A stretch of 64,000 bases of DNA from Chelonobacter oris. Lineage in GTDB: Bacteria; Pseudomonadota; Gammaproteobacteria; Enterobacterales; Pasteurellaceae. The stretch lies in NCBI RefSeq assembly GCF_000772535.1, contig NZ_JSUM01000012.1, forward strand, positions 1 to 64,000, read 5' to 3'. This document shows, in pieces, positions 8,001-16,267 of the stretch. The notes below the pieces were generated by a model. It saw only the letters and a list, made by a program, of their open reading frames with translations, was not told where the DNA came from and searched no databases. Each line of letters opens with the position of its first letter. Position 1 is the stretch's first letter. A program made the translations under genes and the position numbers.

Positions 8001-9744
8001 TGAAGCGACAAGCTACACGGCAACGGCAGGCGGAATCCGCTTGAAAACGCAGGATTATGCCAATGTAGCCGCCGCCAATACCAAAACCGTCAATACGGTT
8101 GAAGATAAAGGCGAAGCCTCATTGGGGGTTGCGACCTCTACCGGACAAGACATTACCATTACGGCAAAAGGCAAAGGCGGACACAGCGAAGGGCGTGAAT
8201 TCAACTCGGAAGCAGTAGTCGGCGGTTTTAATTCGGTTGCCGATATTCAGATTACCGCCGATAAAGGCATCGTGCTGGAAGGCAACCAAGTGCGGTCTGA
8301 GAAAGGCGGTTTAAACCTGAACAGCAACGGTAACGTCAAATTGGTGCAGGCCAATAACGTTAAAGAGAGCAGTAAAAACGGCTTTAATGTGGATCTTAAC
8401 CTGTCAGCCGGTATCAGCAGTAGCAGCAAATCCGGTTCAGGCGGAATCGGCGGCGGTGCTAATAATGCCGATTCGCAGTCGGTGGTTGCCAAAGCGGGTG
8501 AAATTGCGGTCAACAGCATGACGCTGAGCGGTGACAATGTATTGCTGCAAGGCATGAACGGCAAGGCTGATAAGGTGACGGTCACGGCGAAACAAAGTGC
8601 GGTGATCAGCGCGGCACAGGGTTCAAGCCGTGATCAGGGGCTGGATTGGTCTGTTAATTTAGGCGGTGGCGGCGGTTCGACCGAAGGCGATAAAGCGGCC
8701 AAAAACGGTTCGTTGAAAATCGGTGTCAATGTGAAGAAAAGCGATCAAGCAACAACCGACTATCAAGCCGCGGCATTCACAGCGAAAGATATCAATGTGA
8801 GCGCAGGATCAACGCAGACCAACGCCATTCACATCGCCGGCGGTTCATTGCAAGGTGACAATGTGAATTTAACGGCGCAGAACGGCGGCATTGTGATTGA
8901 GTCCCGTACCAACAGCGAACACAAAGATAACCGTGCGGTTAAGCTGGGCGGCGGCGGCAGTATCAAAAAAGTCAACGCTGAAGATAAAACCACACAAGAC
9001 GGCAATGCCGATTTAAGCATTGCGATTGAGAAGAAAGAGAAAGCCGTTCAGCTGAACAGTCGGATTGACGGTAAGCAAGTGACCGTTAAAACCGGCAATG
9101 ATCTGACATTGTCCGGTGCGAATATCCATGCCGATGCGGTTAAAGGCGATATCGGCGGCAATTTAACGGTGGAGAGCCGCAAGGATTCGGAGCAGGCATT
9201 CGGCTTTAATCTGGATCTGACGGTGACCAACGGCAAAAATAACGGGGCATTGAACGGCGTGATGAAAGCGGTACCGTCAACCAAAACCACTGATGCGGTC
9301 AAAGGGAAAGTGACGGCAGCGGTCAATTCGGCGGCGGAGCAAGCCGGCTTTGCCGAACATAATCCGCTGACCGGCAAAACCGCCAAACCGTCATCCTTGG
9401 TGGTATCGGGCAGTATTGTATCGCAGGATCAAGTGGTGAGTGCCGCCGGAATTCAGGGCGGCACGGTAGACTTGACGGTGAAAAATCATACTCAATTGAC
9501 CGGTGCAAGCGTAACGGCTGAAAACGGCAAACCGAATTTGAGCAGCGGATCGGTCGATACCAAAAATATCGACGGGCATAACAACCGTTATAGCGGTGAA
9601 GTCACTATTTCAAATAATATTCCGCTATTGATTCAAGAAGCGGTAAAAGATTTGAAAGACGGCAAGTTTCCGTTGATCAACGGCAGCATCAGCCAAGAGT
9701 CAACCACGGCAACGGCTGAAATCGGTGAAGTGACGAAACGTTAA
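5083..9744 (+). CDS. fhaB: filamentous-haemagglutinin-like TPS exoprotein
   Basis: 1553 residues. A signal peptide (about 1-31) leads into the TPS secretion domain with both hallmark motifs, NPNL at 101-104 and NPNGI at 142-146, followed by the CxxC pair (C148, C151) typical of the ShlA/HpmA branch. The rest is a long repeat-rich beta-helix with haemagglutinin repeats and Gly/Asn/Asp-rich sequence. The protein ends shortly after the repeats at IGEVTKR. It has no VENN pre-toxin or toxin tail, unlike the orphan modules upstream, so it is more likely an adhesin, haemolysin-like or truncated CDI protein than an active CDI effector. It is cotranscribed with the transporter and has a clear ribosome-binding site (agaggaaaaa). 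Two perfect USS copies inside the gene (near 8288 and 8595) argue for long residence. Confidence 0.88.
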   Translation: MRSFKLSFSGKLSCTLSIALLGGITAAVSHANQDIVGGGHSAPTVIGVAANGASVVEIVTPNAQGLSHNTYDKYNVNQAGAVLNNSLKDGKSQLAGELNANPNLKNDQAAKVILNEVVSRNPSLLLGQQEVFGMAADYVLANPNGITCDGCGFINVPRASMVVGQAEIDQGKIKNLKTANNKNSLDIKGKGVSGSDVLDLVAPKINASGQIKAKQEINAFTGRNSVDYETKKVVNRQNREVGLDGYYVGGMQAGRINIVSTGAGNGVNLSGDIQTSDQSGLNVKAVSVINFVAADVKGNVSAIGQDVKLTGKISEKTETIQRDGNYSAHNGASKKRAEKESQSWKGTDIRGDKVVLAAKNSVNSTASNIQAKSLNVVGRKVNLDSQKLTSKNTELDHNWKYSWEHNQTRVNTVETQVGNSFRADETTIRATEYDVNIQGGLIEGKKQLSVRADKGNVFTNGSVEKVTDLDVGNKRNHTASLETGSWNIVTEQEHLYKTELAGDGAIGVSAAKNVNITGTDIIGSGDILLNANGKVNVGAQQISNNKVTRDNQVYWGGIGGGYDKDNNRSDKLQVASEIESKGMIIVSGDQGVQVQGSKIVADKGGYAQSKTGSVNVDNATNFSHEIIEQRNGTVFNITKDSQFSDEKTEKAKQSELVSNAKFDIISNQNIAIIGSLIKVAEQLNLKAVGNIDIEGARQTLDRQSKTRELRGSAYAGQDGDKQYRAGVGIELESTAEARSETSHLGSTVQGGTITVSSEKDVNIKGSTLKTDKGNAGVNAENIRITAQQDTAVVNKENKKAGFGVYAGGGMDRVTIGLESGLTKTGSEKETSTALESSSEISGDLSLNAKNALQYEGGKHQIGGALSENAATIQRKAATNSETGKTTTTTFKHDVGASADIGGITRPIEKAVNGLADGNPVGAFASVNAIGAPNANVTVKFSGGTKVEHSESSQATGVQIQAGSVAATADSIRDEATSYTATAGGIRLKTQDYANVAAANTKTVNTVEDKGEASLGVATSTGQDITITAKGKGGHSEGREFNSEAVVGGFNSVADIQITADKGIVLEGNQVRSEKGGLNLNSNGNVKLVQANNVKESSKNGFNVDLNLSAGISSSSKSGSGGIGGGANNADSQSVVAKAGEIAVNSMTLSGDNVLLQGMNGKADKVTVTAKQSAVISAAQGSSRDQGLDWSVNLGGGGGSTEGDKAAKNGSLKIGVNVKKSDQATTDYQAAAFTAKDINVSAGSTQTNAIHIAGGSLQGDNVNLTAQNGGIVIESRTNSEHKDNRAVKLGGGGSIKKVNAEDKTTQDGNADLSIAIEKKEKAVQLNSRIDGKQVTVKTGNDLTLSGANIHADAVKGDIGGNLTVESRKDSEQAFGFNLDLTVTNGKNNGALNGVMKAVPSTKTTDAVKGKVTAAVNSAAEQAGFAEHNPLTGKTAKPSSLVVSGSIVSQDQVVSAAGIQGGTVDLTVKNHTQLTGASVTAENGKPNLSSGSVDTKNIDGHNNRYSGEVTISNNIPLLIQEAVKDLKDGKFPLINGSISQESTTATAEIGEVTKR

Positions 9745-9772
9745 CGATACCGGTAATTGCCATACAAAAATC

Positions 9773-9806
9773 AATGCGCTTTTCATTTAGAAAAGCGCAT
9801 TTTTTA
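9773..9806. terminator. rho-independent terminator between exoprotein gene and lutC
   Basis: A 12-bp perfect stem (aatgcgcttttc / gaaaagcgcatt) around a 5-base loop, with T-rich sequence after the plus-strand arm. The convergent genes end on either side, so it may serve both directions. Confidence 0.85.
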
Positions 9807-9826
9807 TTGCCGATAAATCGTTTAGA

Positions 9827-10531
9827 TCAAATATCTTCGATAATCAGATAAACTTGTTTAATCGGGCCGTGTACGCCGATGACTTTCACCAGCTCAATGT
9901 CGGCGGTGGCGCTCGGGCCGGAAATGATATTGACGCAAGACGGCATACGTTCGCCTTGTTGTGCCTTGTGGTGCAGAATAGTGGCAAGCTGTGCGACACG
10001 CGGCAAAATAGTACTTTTTTTCACCACGGCAATCGAGATTTGCGGCAACAGGCTGGTGGCGCGCCCGCGCTCGGCGGAGGAATACAGCACAATGCCGCCC
10101 GATTCGGTCAGCCCGTATTCGGCAAACACAATGCCGATATTGGCTTTTTCGGCGAAAGTGCGGTTTTGTTCGCCCGTTTCCGCCGACCAGATATGTGTGG
10201 TGTAGCGCTTCTGTACGACTTGGGTTAACCCGTATTCGCTCAGACGGGGATCATCGTTTAGAATCACCTCGCCGCCTTGTAGTTTCTCACACAGTTGCAA
10301 AAGTGCGGTTGGTGCATCGGCGGGCGATGTCAAAACGCATTCGACCGCCATCACCTCCGTGGCAACCTTGACGAATTCGGCACAGCGCTGTTCGTCGTTC
10401 AGTTCGGTTAAGCGGGTGGTCGGACGGGTTGTCACCGTTTGATAGCCGCCTACCGCCTCTTTGCGCAACGGTCTGCCCAGCTGTGTTGCCAGATGATCTA
10501 AAAATTGCTGTCTGTTTTGTTGATCTAACAT
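9827..10531 (-). CDS. lutC: L-lactate utilization protein LutC (LUD domain)
   Basis: 234 residues of the LutC/YkgG family: a LUD domain across most of the chain, with the typical stretch GIVFAEYGLTESGGIVLYSS and the C-terminal ISGPSATADIELVKVIGVHGP. It works with LutA and LutB in the iron-sulphur L-lactate dehydrogenase complex that oxidises L-lactate to pyruvate. It is last in the lctP-lutA-lutB-lutC transcript, about 30 bases after lutB, with a good ribosome-binding site (aaggaaaac). Its stop lies next to the shared terminator. Confidence 0.93.
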   Translation of the reverse strand: MLDQQNRQQFLDHLATQLGRPLRKEAVGGYQTVTTRPTTRLTELNDEQRCAEFVKVATEVMAVECVLTSPADAPTALLQLCEKLQGGEVILNDDPRLSEYGLTQVVQKRYTTHIWSAETGEQNRTFAEKANIGIVFAEYGLTESGGIVLYSSAERGRATSLLPQISIAVVKKSTILPRVAQLATILHHKAQQGERMPSCVNIISGPSATADIELVKVIGVHGPIKQVYLIIEDI

Positions 10532-10561
10532 AGTGTTTTCCTTGAATCCGTTGTGTTCAAA

Positions 10562-11965
10562 TCAGCGGTTTTTAAACCATTGACGGAAACTTTCGCCCTC
10601 TGCTTCCGGCAGATCACGGGCTTTGGTCCATTCTGAAACGGCGCCGACATTCAGCGGCGCTTTGCCGTTTTTAATCAGTTTTTTACTCAGTTTTGCTCCG
10701 ATATTCATGCCGACTTTCCAGAGAGCAGGGTGATTATTGGCAAGGGTAAACAGACGTACGGACAGTTTTTCTAAGGTCGGGGTGATGCCTTGTTCGACCA
10801 TGTTACCGCGATGTTTCAGTAACAGATTTGCCAGCGGAATTTTTACCGGACAGACCTGATTACAGGCGGTGCAGAGCGAGCAGGCATACGGCAGATCCTT
10901 GAAATCGTCGTAGCCGCCTAAAATTGGCGACAGTACCGAACCGATCGGGCCGGGATAGATGGAGCCGTAGCTGTGGCCGCCCATTTGACGGTAAGCCGGG
11001 CATACGTTCAGACAGGCGCCGCAACGGATACAGCGCAGAATATCGTTAAATTCGCTGCCTAACGCTTTTGAACGGCCGTTATCGACAATGACTAAATGAA
11101 ACTCTTCCGGGCCGTCGGTTTCGCCGGCGAGACGAGGGCCGGTCAACCAAGTGTTATAACTGGTCAAACGAGCGCCGACCGCACTTCGTGCCAGCAATGT
11201 GATTAAAATATCGACTTCTTCGAATGTCGGTGCCAAACGTTCCATGCCCATGACGGCAATATGGGTTTTCGGCAGAGTAGTGGCGAGGCGGAGGTTGCCT
11301 TCGTTGGTCACTAGACAGACACTGCCGGTTTCGGCAACGGCAAAGTTACAGCCGCTGATGCCGATATCCGCCTCGATAAAATCTTTGCGAATGGTTTCGC
11401 GGATAAACAGCGTCATCTCTTCCGGTGTGGCTTCGCCCTGATATCCCAGCTTTTCATGCAAGACATTGCGAATCTGATAACGATCTTTATGAATGGCCGG
11501 CACAACGATATGCGACGGTTTGTCGCCGGCCAGCTGCAGAATATATTCGCCCAGATCGCTTTCGATCACCTTGATGTTTTCCGCTTCCAGCACGTGGTTT
11601 AAGCCGATTTCTTCCGTAACCATCGATTTGGATTTCACCACTTTTTTAGCCTGTTTTTGCAAGGCGATTTTTTTGATGTAATCGGTGGCGTCCTGTGCGG
11701 TATCGGCAAAATAAACCTGTCCGCCGTTAGCGGTCACTTTTTCCGACAGTTGATACAGATAAGCATCTAAATTTTCCAGCACATGGTTACGAATGGCTTT
11801 TGCCTGTTCGCGCCACTCTTCCCAATGCCCCAATTCGTCCACCATTTTTTGACGGTTGGCGCCGATCCGCTCTTGCGCCATTACCACCGCTTTGCGCATC
11901 ACTTCATTGTGAATTTCATCGTTAAGCCGCTCTTTGAACGGAATTTCACTGGTTCTTAATGACAT
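10562..11965 (-). CDS. lutB: L-lactate utilization iron-sulphur protein LutB
   Basis: 467 residues. A LUD domain fills the first ~300, followed by two [4Fe-4S] ferredoxin-type clusters: C312/C315/C318/C322 (CIRCGACLNVC) and C362/C365/C368/C372 (CSLCTACNQVC), with a short LutB C-terminal domain. This is the electron-transfer subunit of the LutABC lactate-oxidising system. AAGGAG precedes the ATG, and only 10 bases separate it from lutA. Length and motif spacing match the family. Confidence 0.94.
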   Translation of the reverse strand: MSLRTSEIPFKERLNDEIHNEVMRKAVVMAQERIGANRQKMVDELGHWEEWREQAKAIRNHVLENLDAYLYQLSEKVTANGGQVYFADTAQDATDYIKKIALQKQAKKVVKSKSMVTEEIGLNHVLEAENIKVIESDLGEYILQLAGDKPSHIVVPAIHKDRYQIRNVLHEKLGYQGEATPEEMTLFIRETIRKDFIEADIGISGCNFAVAETGSVCLVTNEGNLRLATTLPKTHIAVMGMERLAPTFEEVDILITLLARSAVGARLTSYNTWLTGPRLAGETDGPEEFHLVIVDNGRSKALGSEFNDILRCIRCGACLNVCPAYRQMGGHSYGSIYPGPIGSVLSPILGGYDDFKDLPYACSLCTACNQVCPVKIPLANLLLKHRGNMVEQGITPTLEKLSVRLFTLANNHPALWKVGMNIGAKLSKKLIKNGKAPLNVGAVSEWTKARDLPEAEGESFRQWFKNR

Positions 11966-11975
11966 AATATTCTCC

Positions 11976-12695
11976 TTAACGACTCATCAATACTTCGGCG
12001 ATATGCATGACTTTAATCGGGCTGCCTTCCCGTTTCAGGCGACCGCCGATATTGATTAAACAACTGACATCGGCCCCGATAAGATAATCCGGTCGGACTT
12101 CCTGAATATGTTCGGCTTTTTCCGTCACCATTTCGCCGGAAATTTCCGCCATTTTCACGGAAAACGTGCCGCCGAAACCGCAGCAGGTGGTCTGATTGTG
12201 AATCGGCAGCAACTCCAGCCCTTGAACCTGCTGCAACAGTTTGACGGGTTCGTCTTGGACGCCGAGTTTGCGGAACAGGCTGCATGACGGGTGATAAACG
12301 GCTTTGCCGTCCAGTTTGGCGCCGACATCGGTCTGTCCGATTTTATTCACGATAAAATCGGTCAAATCATGAAAGCGATCCGCCACACGAACCGCTCTTT
12401 GCGCCCATTCCGGTTCGTCTTTCAAATATTCGGCATAGGTTTTAATCGCATACACGCAGGAGCCGGCAGGTGCGACAATCGGGTAGTCGTTGGCTTCAAA
12501 GGTGGTGATCAGGTTTTTCATCGCCGGAACGGCTTGTTTACTGTAGCCGCTGTTGAGAGCCGGTTGGCCGCAACAGCCCTGCTTTTCTAAAAATGTGATC
12601 TCACAGCCGAGCTGTTCGAGCAGCAAGACACTTTGCTTGGCGACATTGGCTTTCAGCGCGTCGGCAATGCAAGTTACATAAAAATTAACGTTCAT
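11976..12695 (-). CDS. lutA: L-lactate utilization protein LutA (CCG-domain Fe-S oxidoreductase)
   Basis: 239 residues with two cysteine-rich CCG domains: CCG at 41-43 (EKQGCCGQPALNSGY) and CCG at 171-173 (QTTCCGFGGTFSVK), each with an upstream partner cysteine region. This resembles the heterodisulfide reductase/glycolate oxidase GlcF cluster-binding fold. It is a subunit of LutABC, the flavin-independent L-lactate oxidation complex. It lies directly downstream of the lactate permease on the same strand, with a GGAG ribosome-binding site. Confidence 0.93.
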   Translation of the reverse strand: MNVNFYVTCIADALKANVAKQSVLLLEQLGCEITFLEKQGCCGQPALNSGYSKQAVPAMKNLITTFEANDYPIVAPAGSCVYAIKTYAEYLKDEPEWAQRAVRVADRFHDLTDFIVNKIGQTDVGAKLDGKAVYHPSCSLFRKLGVQDEPVKLLQQVQGLELLPIHNQTTCCGFGGTFSVKMAEISGEMVTEKAEHIQEVRPDYLIGADVSCLINIGGRLKREGSPIKVMHIAEVLMSR

Positions 12696-12721
12696 TGATA
12701 TACTCCAACAAAATAAGACAT

Positions 12722-12768
12722 GCCGCCGATAAATCAGCGGCGATGTTTAATCTCAGCGATTTAAACAT
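12722..12768 (-). other. two intercistronic hairpins between lctP and lutA
   Basis: The 72-base gap holds two stem-loops. One is gccgccga/tcagcggc with one G-T pair (12722-12741). The other is ATGTTTAA/TTAAACAT (12743-12768), which begins at the lctP stop codon. Neither has a T-run on the minus strand, so they look more like RNA-processing or stability elements than terminators. They may set the permease-to-enzyme ratio. Confidence 0.4.
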
Positions 12769-14348
12769 TAAGATAAAATCAGGGTTGCGACCAACGCCGC
12801 AATCACACCGTAGATAAACATCGGTACGACGGTTTTTTTGATGATGGTGCCTTCTTGATTTTTGACATCTAAAACAGAACAAACGGCGATAACATTATTG
12901 ATACAGACCATATTTCCCATCGCCCCACCGACGGATTGCAATGCCAGAATCAACGGTACTGAAAGTGCGGTTGTCTGTGCAATCGAATATTGAATGCCGC
13001 CGAACGTCAAATTGGATACCGTATTGGAACCGGAAAAAAACGAGCCGATTGCGCCCAGATAGGCGGAGAAATAGGTCCAGTTAGATCCGGTTGCCGCCGC
13101 AAAATCACGCCCGATCGTTTGCACCATCGAATTTTCGCCGCCCAACAGCATTAATTTTACCATAATCAAGGCGCCGATTAGCGCGAAAAACGGTTTTTTA
13201 GTTTGCTGGAACGTACTGAAAAAAATGGATTTTGACTGTGTGCCGTTCAGTTTGAAAAGTGCGAGTGAAATCAAAACCGTAACGATAAACGGAATCAGTG
13301 ACGGCACATACAGGGTTTTATAGCTGTCGCTGACACCTTGTCCCAGAATGTTTTTCAGTGACAAAATCAACGCACGGCTGACTTCAAATTGACCGAATTG
13401 CCCCAGTGACACCGAGAACCACGTGGTTGCGTCATTCAGTAAGGCTTTCAGTCCCAGTTGGTGGATCCGTGTGACGATGAGAATGCCGATTAACAATAAC
13501 GTCGGCAACATGGCTTTGAACAGCGTGACGAACGGCACGCGTTCCGCCGCTTCTTGCGAATCGGTTTTACGCAGCCCGATGCCTTGATTGGCCAATAAAA
13601 TCGAGATAAGCAAGCCGACAGCCCCGCCGACCAGCGCCGGAAACTCATAATTGACACTGGCGAGCAACAGATACGGCACGGTGCAGGAGACAATGCTTAA
13701 ATAGATAAACAGCAGGTTTTTGCGGATTTCCTGCCAGCTGCTGACAAAACGCAGCGCCATCACCGGAATGACAAAACCGGCAATAAAGTGGATAAAGGCG
13801 GTTTTATAGCCGATATCCATCAGCGTTTCATCGTCCAGATTCAACGGCGCAAAACCGAACCAAGTCGGCGTGCCGACCGCACCGAATGAAACCGGTACGG
13901 AGTTCATCACTAAAGCAAATACGGCGACTTTTATCGGATTGAAGCCCAGTCCGACCAGAATCGGCGCGGCGATAGCGGCAGGCGTGCCGAAACCCGATGC
14001 GCCTTCAATCATGAAAGCGAACGCCCAGCCGATAATCATCAATTGGGCGATCGGATTTGGGTTGATATTCGACAGCCAGCGGCGCAGGACATTGATTGAT
14101 CCTGAGATTTCCATCATTCGATTAAACAAAATCGCACCGAAAATAATGGTTACCGGTGTTTGGGTGGCGATAATGCCGGAAATCACATTAGCGTTGACCA
14201 GCATGAAATCTTGATCGAAGTAGGTCAGCTGTAAGACGTAAACCAACAGCGCAATCAACGGTAAGGCGATAAAGGAAGGGGTGCTGTTACGTTTCACCAT
14301 TAAATAGATCAGTAAAACAATCGGAAAAAGACTGAGTGTTAAAGCCAT
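12768..14348 (-). CDS. lctP: L-lactate permease
   Basis: 526 residues, almost all hydrophobic, with about 13 membrane segments, the usual size for the LctP/LldP/GlcA family. Family signatures include GASGFGTPAAIAAPILVGLG and the C-terminal GSFFSGSNTVSNLTFG and QSVGGAMGNMVCINNV. It imports L-lactate, possibly also D-lactate or glycolate, with protons. It is the first gene of the lctP-lutABC transcript. A CRP-like site lies about 110 bases upstream of the start. It contains a USS (about 12963), as do several neighbours. Confidence 0.94.
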   Translation of the reverse strand: MALTLSLFPIVLLIYLMVKRNSTPSFIALPLIALLVYVLQLTYFDQDFMLVNANVISGIIATQTPVTIIFGAILFNRMMEISGSINVLRRWLSNINPNPIAQLMIIGWAFAFMIEGASGFGTPAAIAAPILVGLGFNPIKVAVFALVMNSVPVSFGAVGTPTWFGFAPLNLDDETLMDIGYKTAFIHFIAGFVIPVMALRFVSSWQEIRKNLLFIYLSIVSCTVPYLLLASVNYEFPALVGGAVGLLISILLANQGIGLRKTDSQEAAERVPFVTLFKAMLPTLLLIGILIVTRIHQLGLKALLNDATTWFSVSLGQFGQFEVSRALILSLKNILGQGVSDSYKTLYVPSLIPFIVTVLISLALFKLNGTQSKSIFFSTFQQTKKPFFALIGALIMVKLMLLGGENSMVQTIGRDFAAATGSNWTYFSAYLGAIGSFFSGSNTVSNLTFGGIQYSIAQTTALSVPLILALQSVGGAMGNMVCINNVIAVCSVLDVKNQEGTIIKKTVVPMFIYGVIAALVATLILS

Positions 14349-14456
14349 TTAAACATCCTGTATTAAAAAAATTAATTTAATTAATGTGCAACATTAACCA
14401 TAGACAATGTATTGTTATTAGGGATTGTTATCATAATGTAATAAAAGAAATAGAGT

Positions 14457-14472
14457 TGTGATATAGATCTCA
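14457..14472. promoter_or_regulatory. CRP-like site upstream of lctP
   Basis: TGTGA-TATAGA-TCTCA: one half-site is perfect and the other has one mismatch to TGTGA-N6-TCACA. It lies about 110 bases upstream of lctP in the 14349-14609 gap, which otherwise holds AT-rich promoter-like DNA and the aldA terminator. Catabolite activation of lactate uptake fits, but binding is inferred. Confidence 0.55.
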
Positions 14473-14548
14473 AGTTTGTGATCAAAATAATAAGGAACGG
14501 TATGATTTTGGTTTAATTGAAGAAAATTTCGCCAGCGATCAAAACCAA

Positions 14549-14585
14549 ACCGCACTTTAATCGGCGTGACGCCGTAAAGTGCGGT
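14549..14585 (-). terminator. terminator of aldA made from an inverted USS pair
   Basis: Two uptake signals in opposite orientation (accgcacttt 14549-14558; aaagtgcggt 14576-14585) form a stem, extended by an inner CGGCG/CGCCG pair. On the minus strand it is followed by a T-rich stretch, 24 bases after the aldA stop. Confidence 0.7.
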
Positions 14586-14609
14586 CGGCAGAATGACGGA
14601 TAAGCGGGG

Positions 14610-16061
14610 TTAACGCGGTGTTTGCAGATAAACCGTTTGTGTCAATAAATATTCTTCCAGCCCGTGTTTACCGTCGGCGCCGCCGATACCGGATTGTTTC
14701 CAGCCGGCATGAAAGCCTTGCATGGCTTCAAAATTTTCTCGATTGATATAGGTTTCACCGAATTGCAGGCGGCGGGTGATATAGAAGGCATCGTTCAAAC
14801 TTTCGGTATAAACCGAGCTGGTTAAACCGAATATGCTGTCGTTTGCCATTGCCACCGCTTCATCAAGGGTGTTGAAGGCGGCTATCGGCAGAACCGGCCC
14901 AAAGGTTTCTTCATGCATAATGTCCATGTCGTTTTTGACATCGGTCAAAATCGTCGGTTCGAAGAAAAAGCCTTTTTGTTGTGGGCGTTTGCCGCCCAAA
15001 TGCAAAGTTGCGCCTTGCTTGACCGCTTTTTCCACTTTGGCGGCAACGGCATCAACCGCTCTTTTTTCAACAAGCGGCCCCATATCCAGCGTATCTTGCG
15101 CAGCGGCCGGATTACCAAACCGCACTTGTTGCATAGCGGCGGTCAGTTTGGCAACAAAGGCGTCATGAACCTCTTGCTGCACATACACCCGCTCGGCACA
15201 ATTGCACACTTGTCCGCTGTTGATAACCCGTGAGGCGACGATGGATTTGACCGCTAAATCCAAATCGGCATCTTTCAACACGATTGCCGGTGCTTTTCCG
15301 CCCAATTCCAAAGAAACTTTGGTAATATTTTGTGCCGCAGCGATCATCACTTGCCGACCGGCTTCGACTGAGCCGGTCAGGCTGACCAAATCCACTCGCG
15401 GGTGTTGTGCCAGATGGCTGCCGATCTCCGCTCCCGCACCGTTAACCACGTTAAACACGCCTTTCGGCAGGCCGGCGGCATGGACGATTTCGGCAAAAAT
15501 AAACGCATTGATCGGGGTAATGCTGGAGGGTTTGACCACAATCGTATTGCCGGTCAGCAGTGCCGGCCCCATTTTGCGGGCGATCAGGAAAAACGGAAAA
15601 TTCCACGGCAGAATACCGGCAACGACACCGTGCGGGCGTTTAAATAACAAAATATTTTCGTTCGGCCGATCGCTTTGAATAATTTCGCCCTCATAACGGC
15701 GCGCCCACTCAGCCTGATAATCCAGATAATCGGCGGTAAACAACACTTCTACCTCGGCCAACTCTTTGGTTTTTCCGCCCTCGGCAACAATCGTAGCGGT
15801 CAGTTCTTGCGCACGTTCACGAATCCCCTGTGCGATTTTGCGCAAATATGCGCCGCGTTGCACTGCCGGCGTGTGTTCCCACTCGGTCTGTGCTTGTTTT
15901 GCGGCTTCAACCGCCAAATCAACTTCCGTTGTACCGCCTTTCGGTTCATGAGCAATGACCTCTTCTGTCGCCGGATTCAAGACATCACGGTAGGTCCCGT
16001 TAAAATCGGTAACAAATTGACCGTTGATATACATCGCTAATGTTTTCGTTGATTGTGACAT
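14610..16061 (-). CDS. aldA: lactaldehyde dehydrogenase (aldehyde dehydrogenase A)
   Basis: 483 residues from the ATG at 16061, which has a GAGGTG ribosome-binding site 5 bases away. A longer in-frame ATG at 16106 lacks one and would add 15 unconserved residues. The sequence is very close to E. coli AldA throughout: GILPWNFPFFLIARKM, LELGGKAPAIV, the catalytic-cysteine region INSGQVCNCAERVYVQ, and INRENFEAMQGFHAGW near the end. It oxidises L-lactaldehyde to L-lactate (also glycolaldehyde) with NAD+. That product is the substrate of the neighbouring lctP-lutABC genes. The upstream neighbour is an exported aldose-epimerase-like protein, so the block may handle deoxy-sugar breakdown, although no fucose or rhamnose genes are in view. 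Confidence 0.9.
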   Translation of the reverse strand: MSQSTKTLAMYINGQFVTDFNGTYRDVLNPATEEVIAHEPKGGTTEVDLAVEAAKQAQTEWEHTPAVQRGAYLRKIAQGIRERAQELTATIVAEGGKTKELAEVEVLFTADYLDYQAEWARRYEGEIIQSDRPNENILLFKRPHGVVAGILPWNFPFFLIARKMGPALLTGNTIVVKPSSITPINAFIFAEIVHAAGLPKGVFNVVNGAGAEIGSHLAQHPRVDLVSLTGSVEAGRQVMIAAAQNITKVSLELGGKAPAIVLKDADLDLAVKSIVASRVINSGQVCNCAERVYVQQEVHDAFVAKLTAAMQQVRFGNPAAAQDTLDMGPLVEKRAVDAVAAKVEKAVKQGATLHLGGKRPQQKGFFFEPTILTDVKNDMDIMHEETFGPVLPIAAFNTLDEAVAMANDSIFGLTSSVYTESLNDAFYITRRLQFGETYINRENFEAMQGFHAGWKQSGIGGADGKHGLEEYLLTQTVYLQTPR

Positions 16062-16267
16062 AGGCACCTCGTTGGATTGATGGATGGTTGAAACGGATTG
16101 CTTCAACTATAGCCGATTTTGCCGATAAAGAAGGTGTTCAAGTTCACAAAATTAACAATTAATTATCAAAAAAATAACAAAAGTGCGGTTGCTTATTCCT
16201 GATAACACAACAAATAAGGCGCCGAATCAAGCCGACGGCGCCTATTAGGTGAACGTGCGATAAAAAT

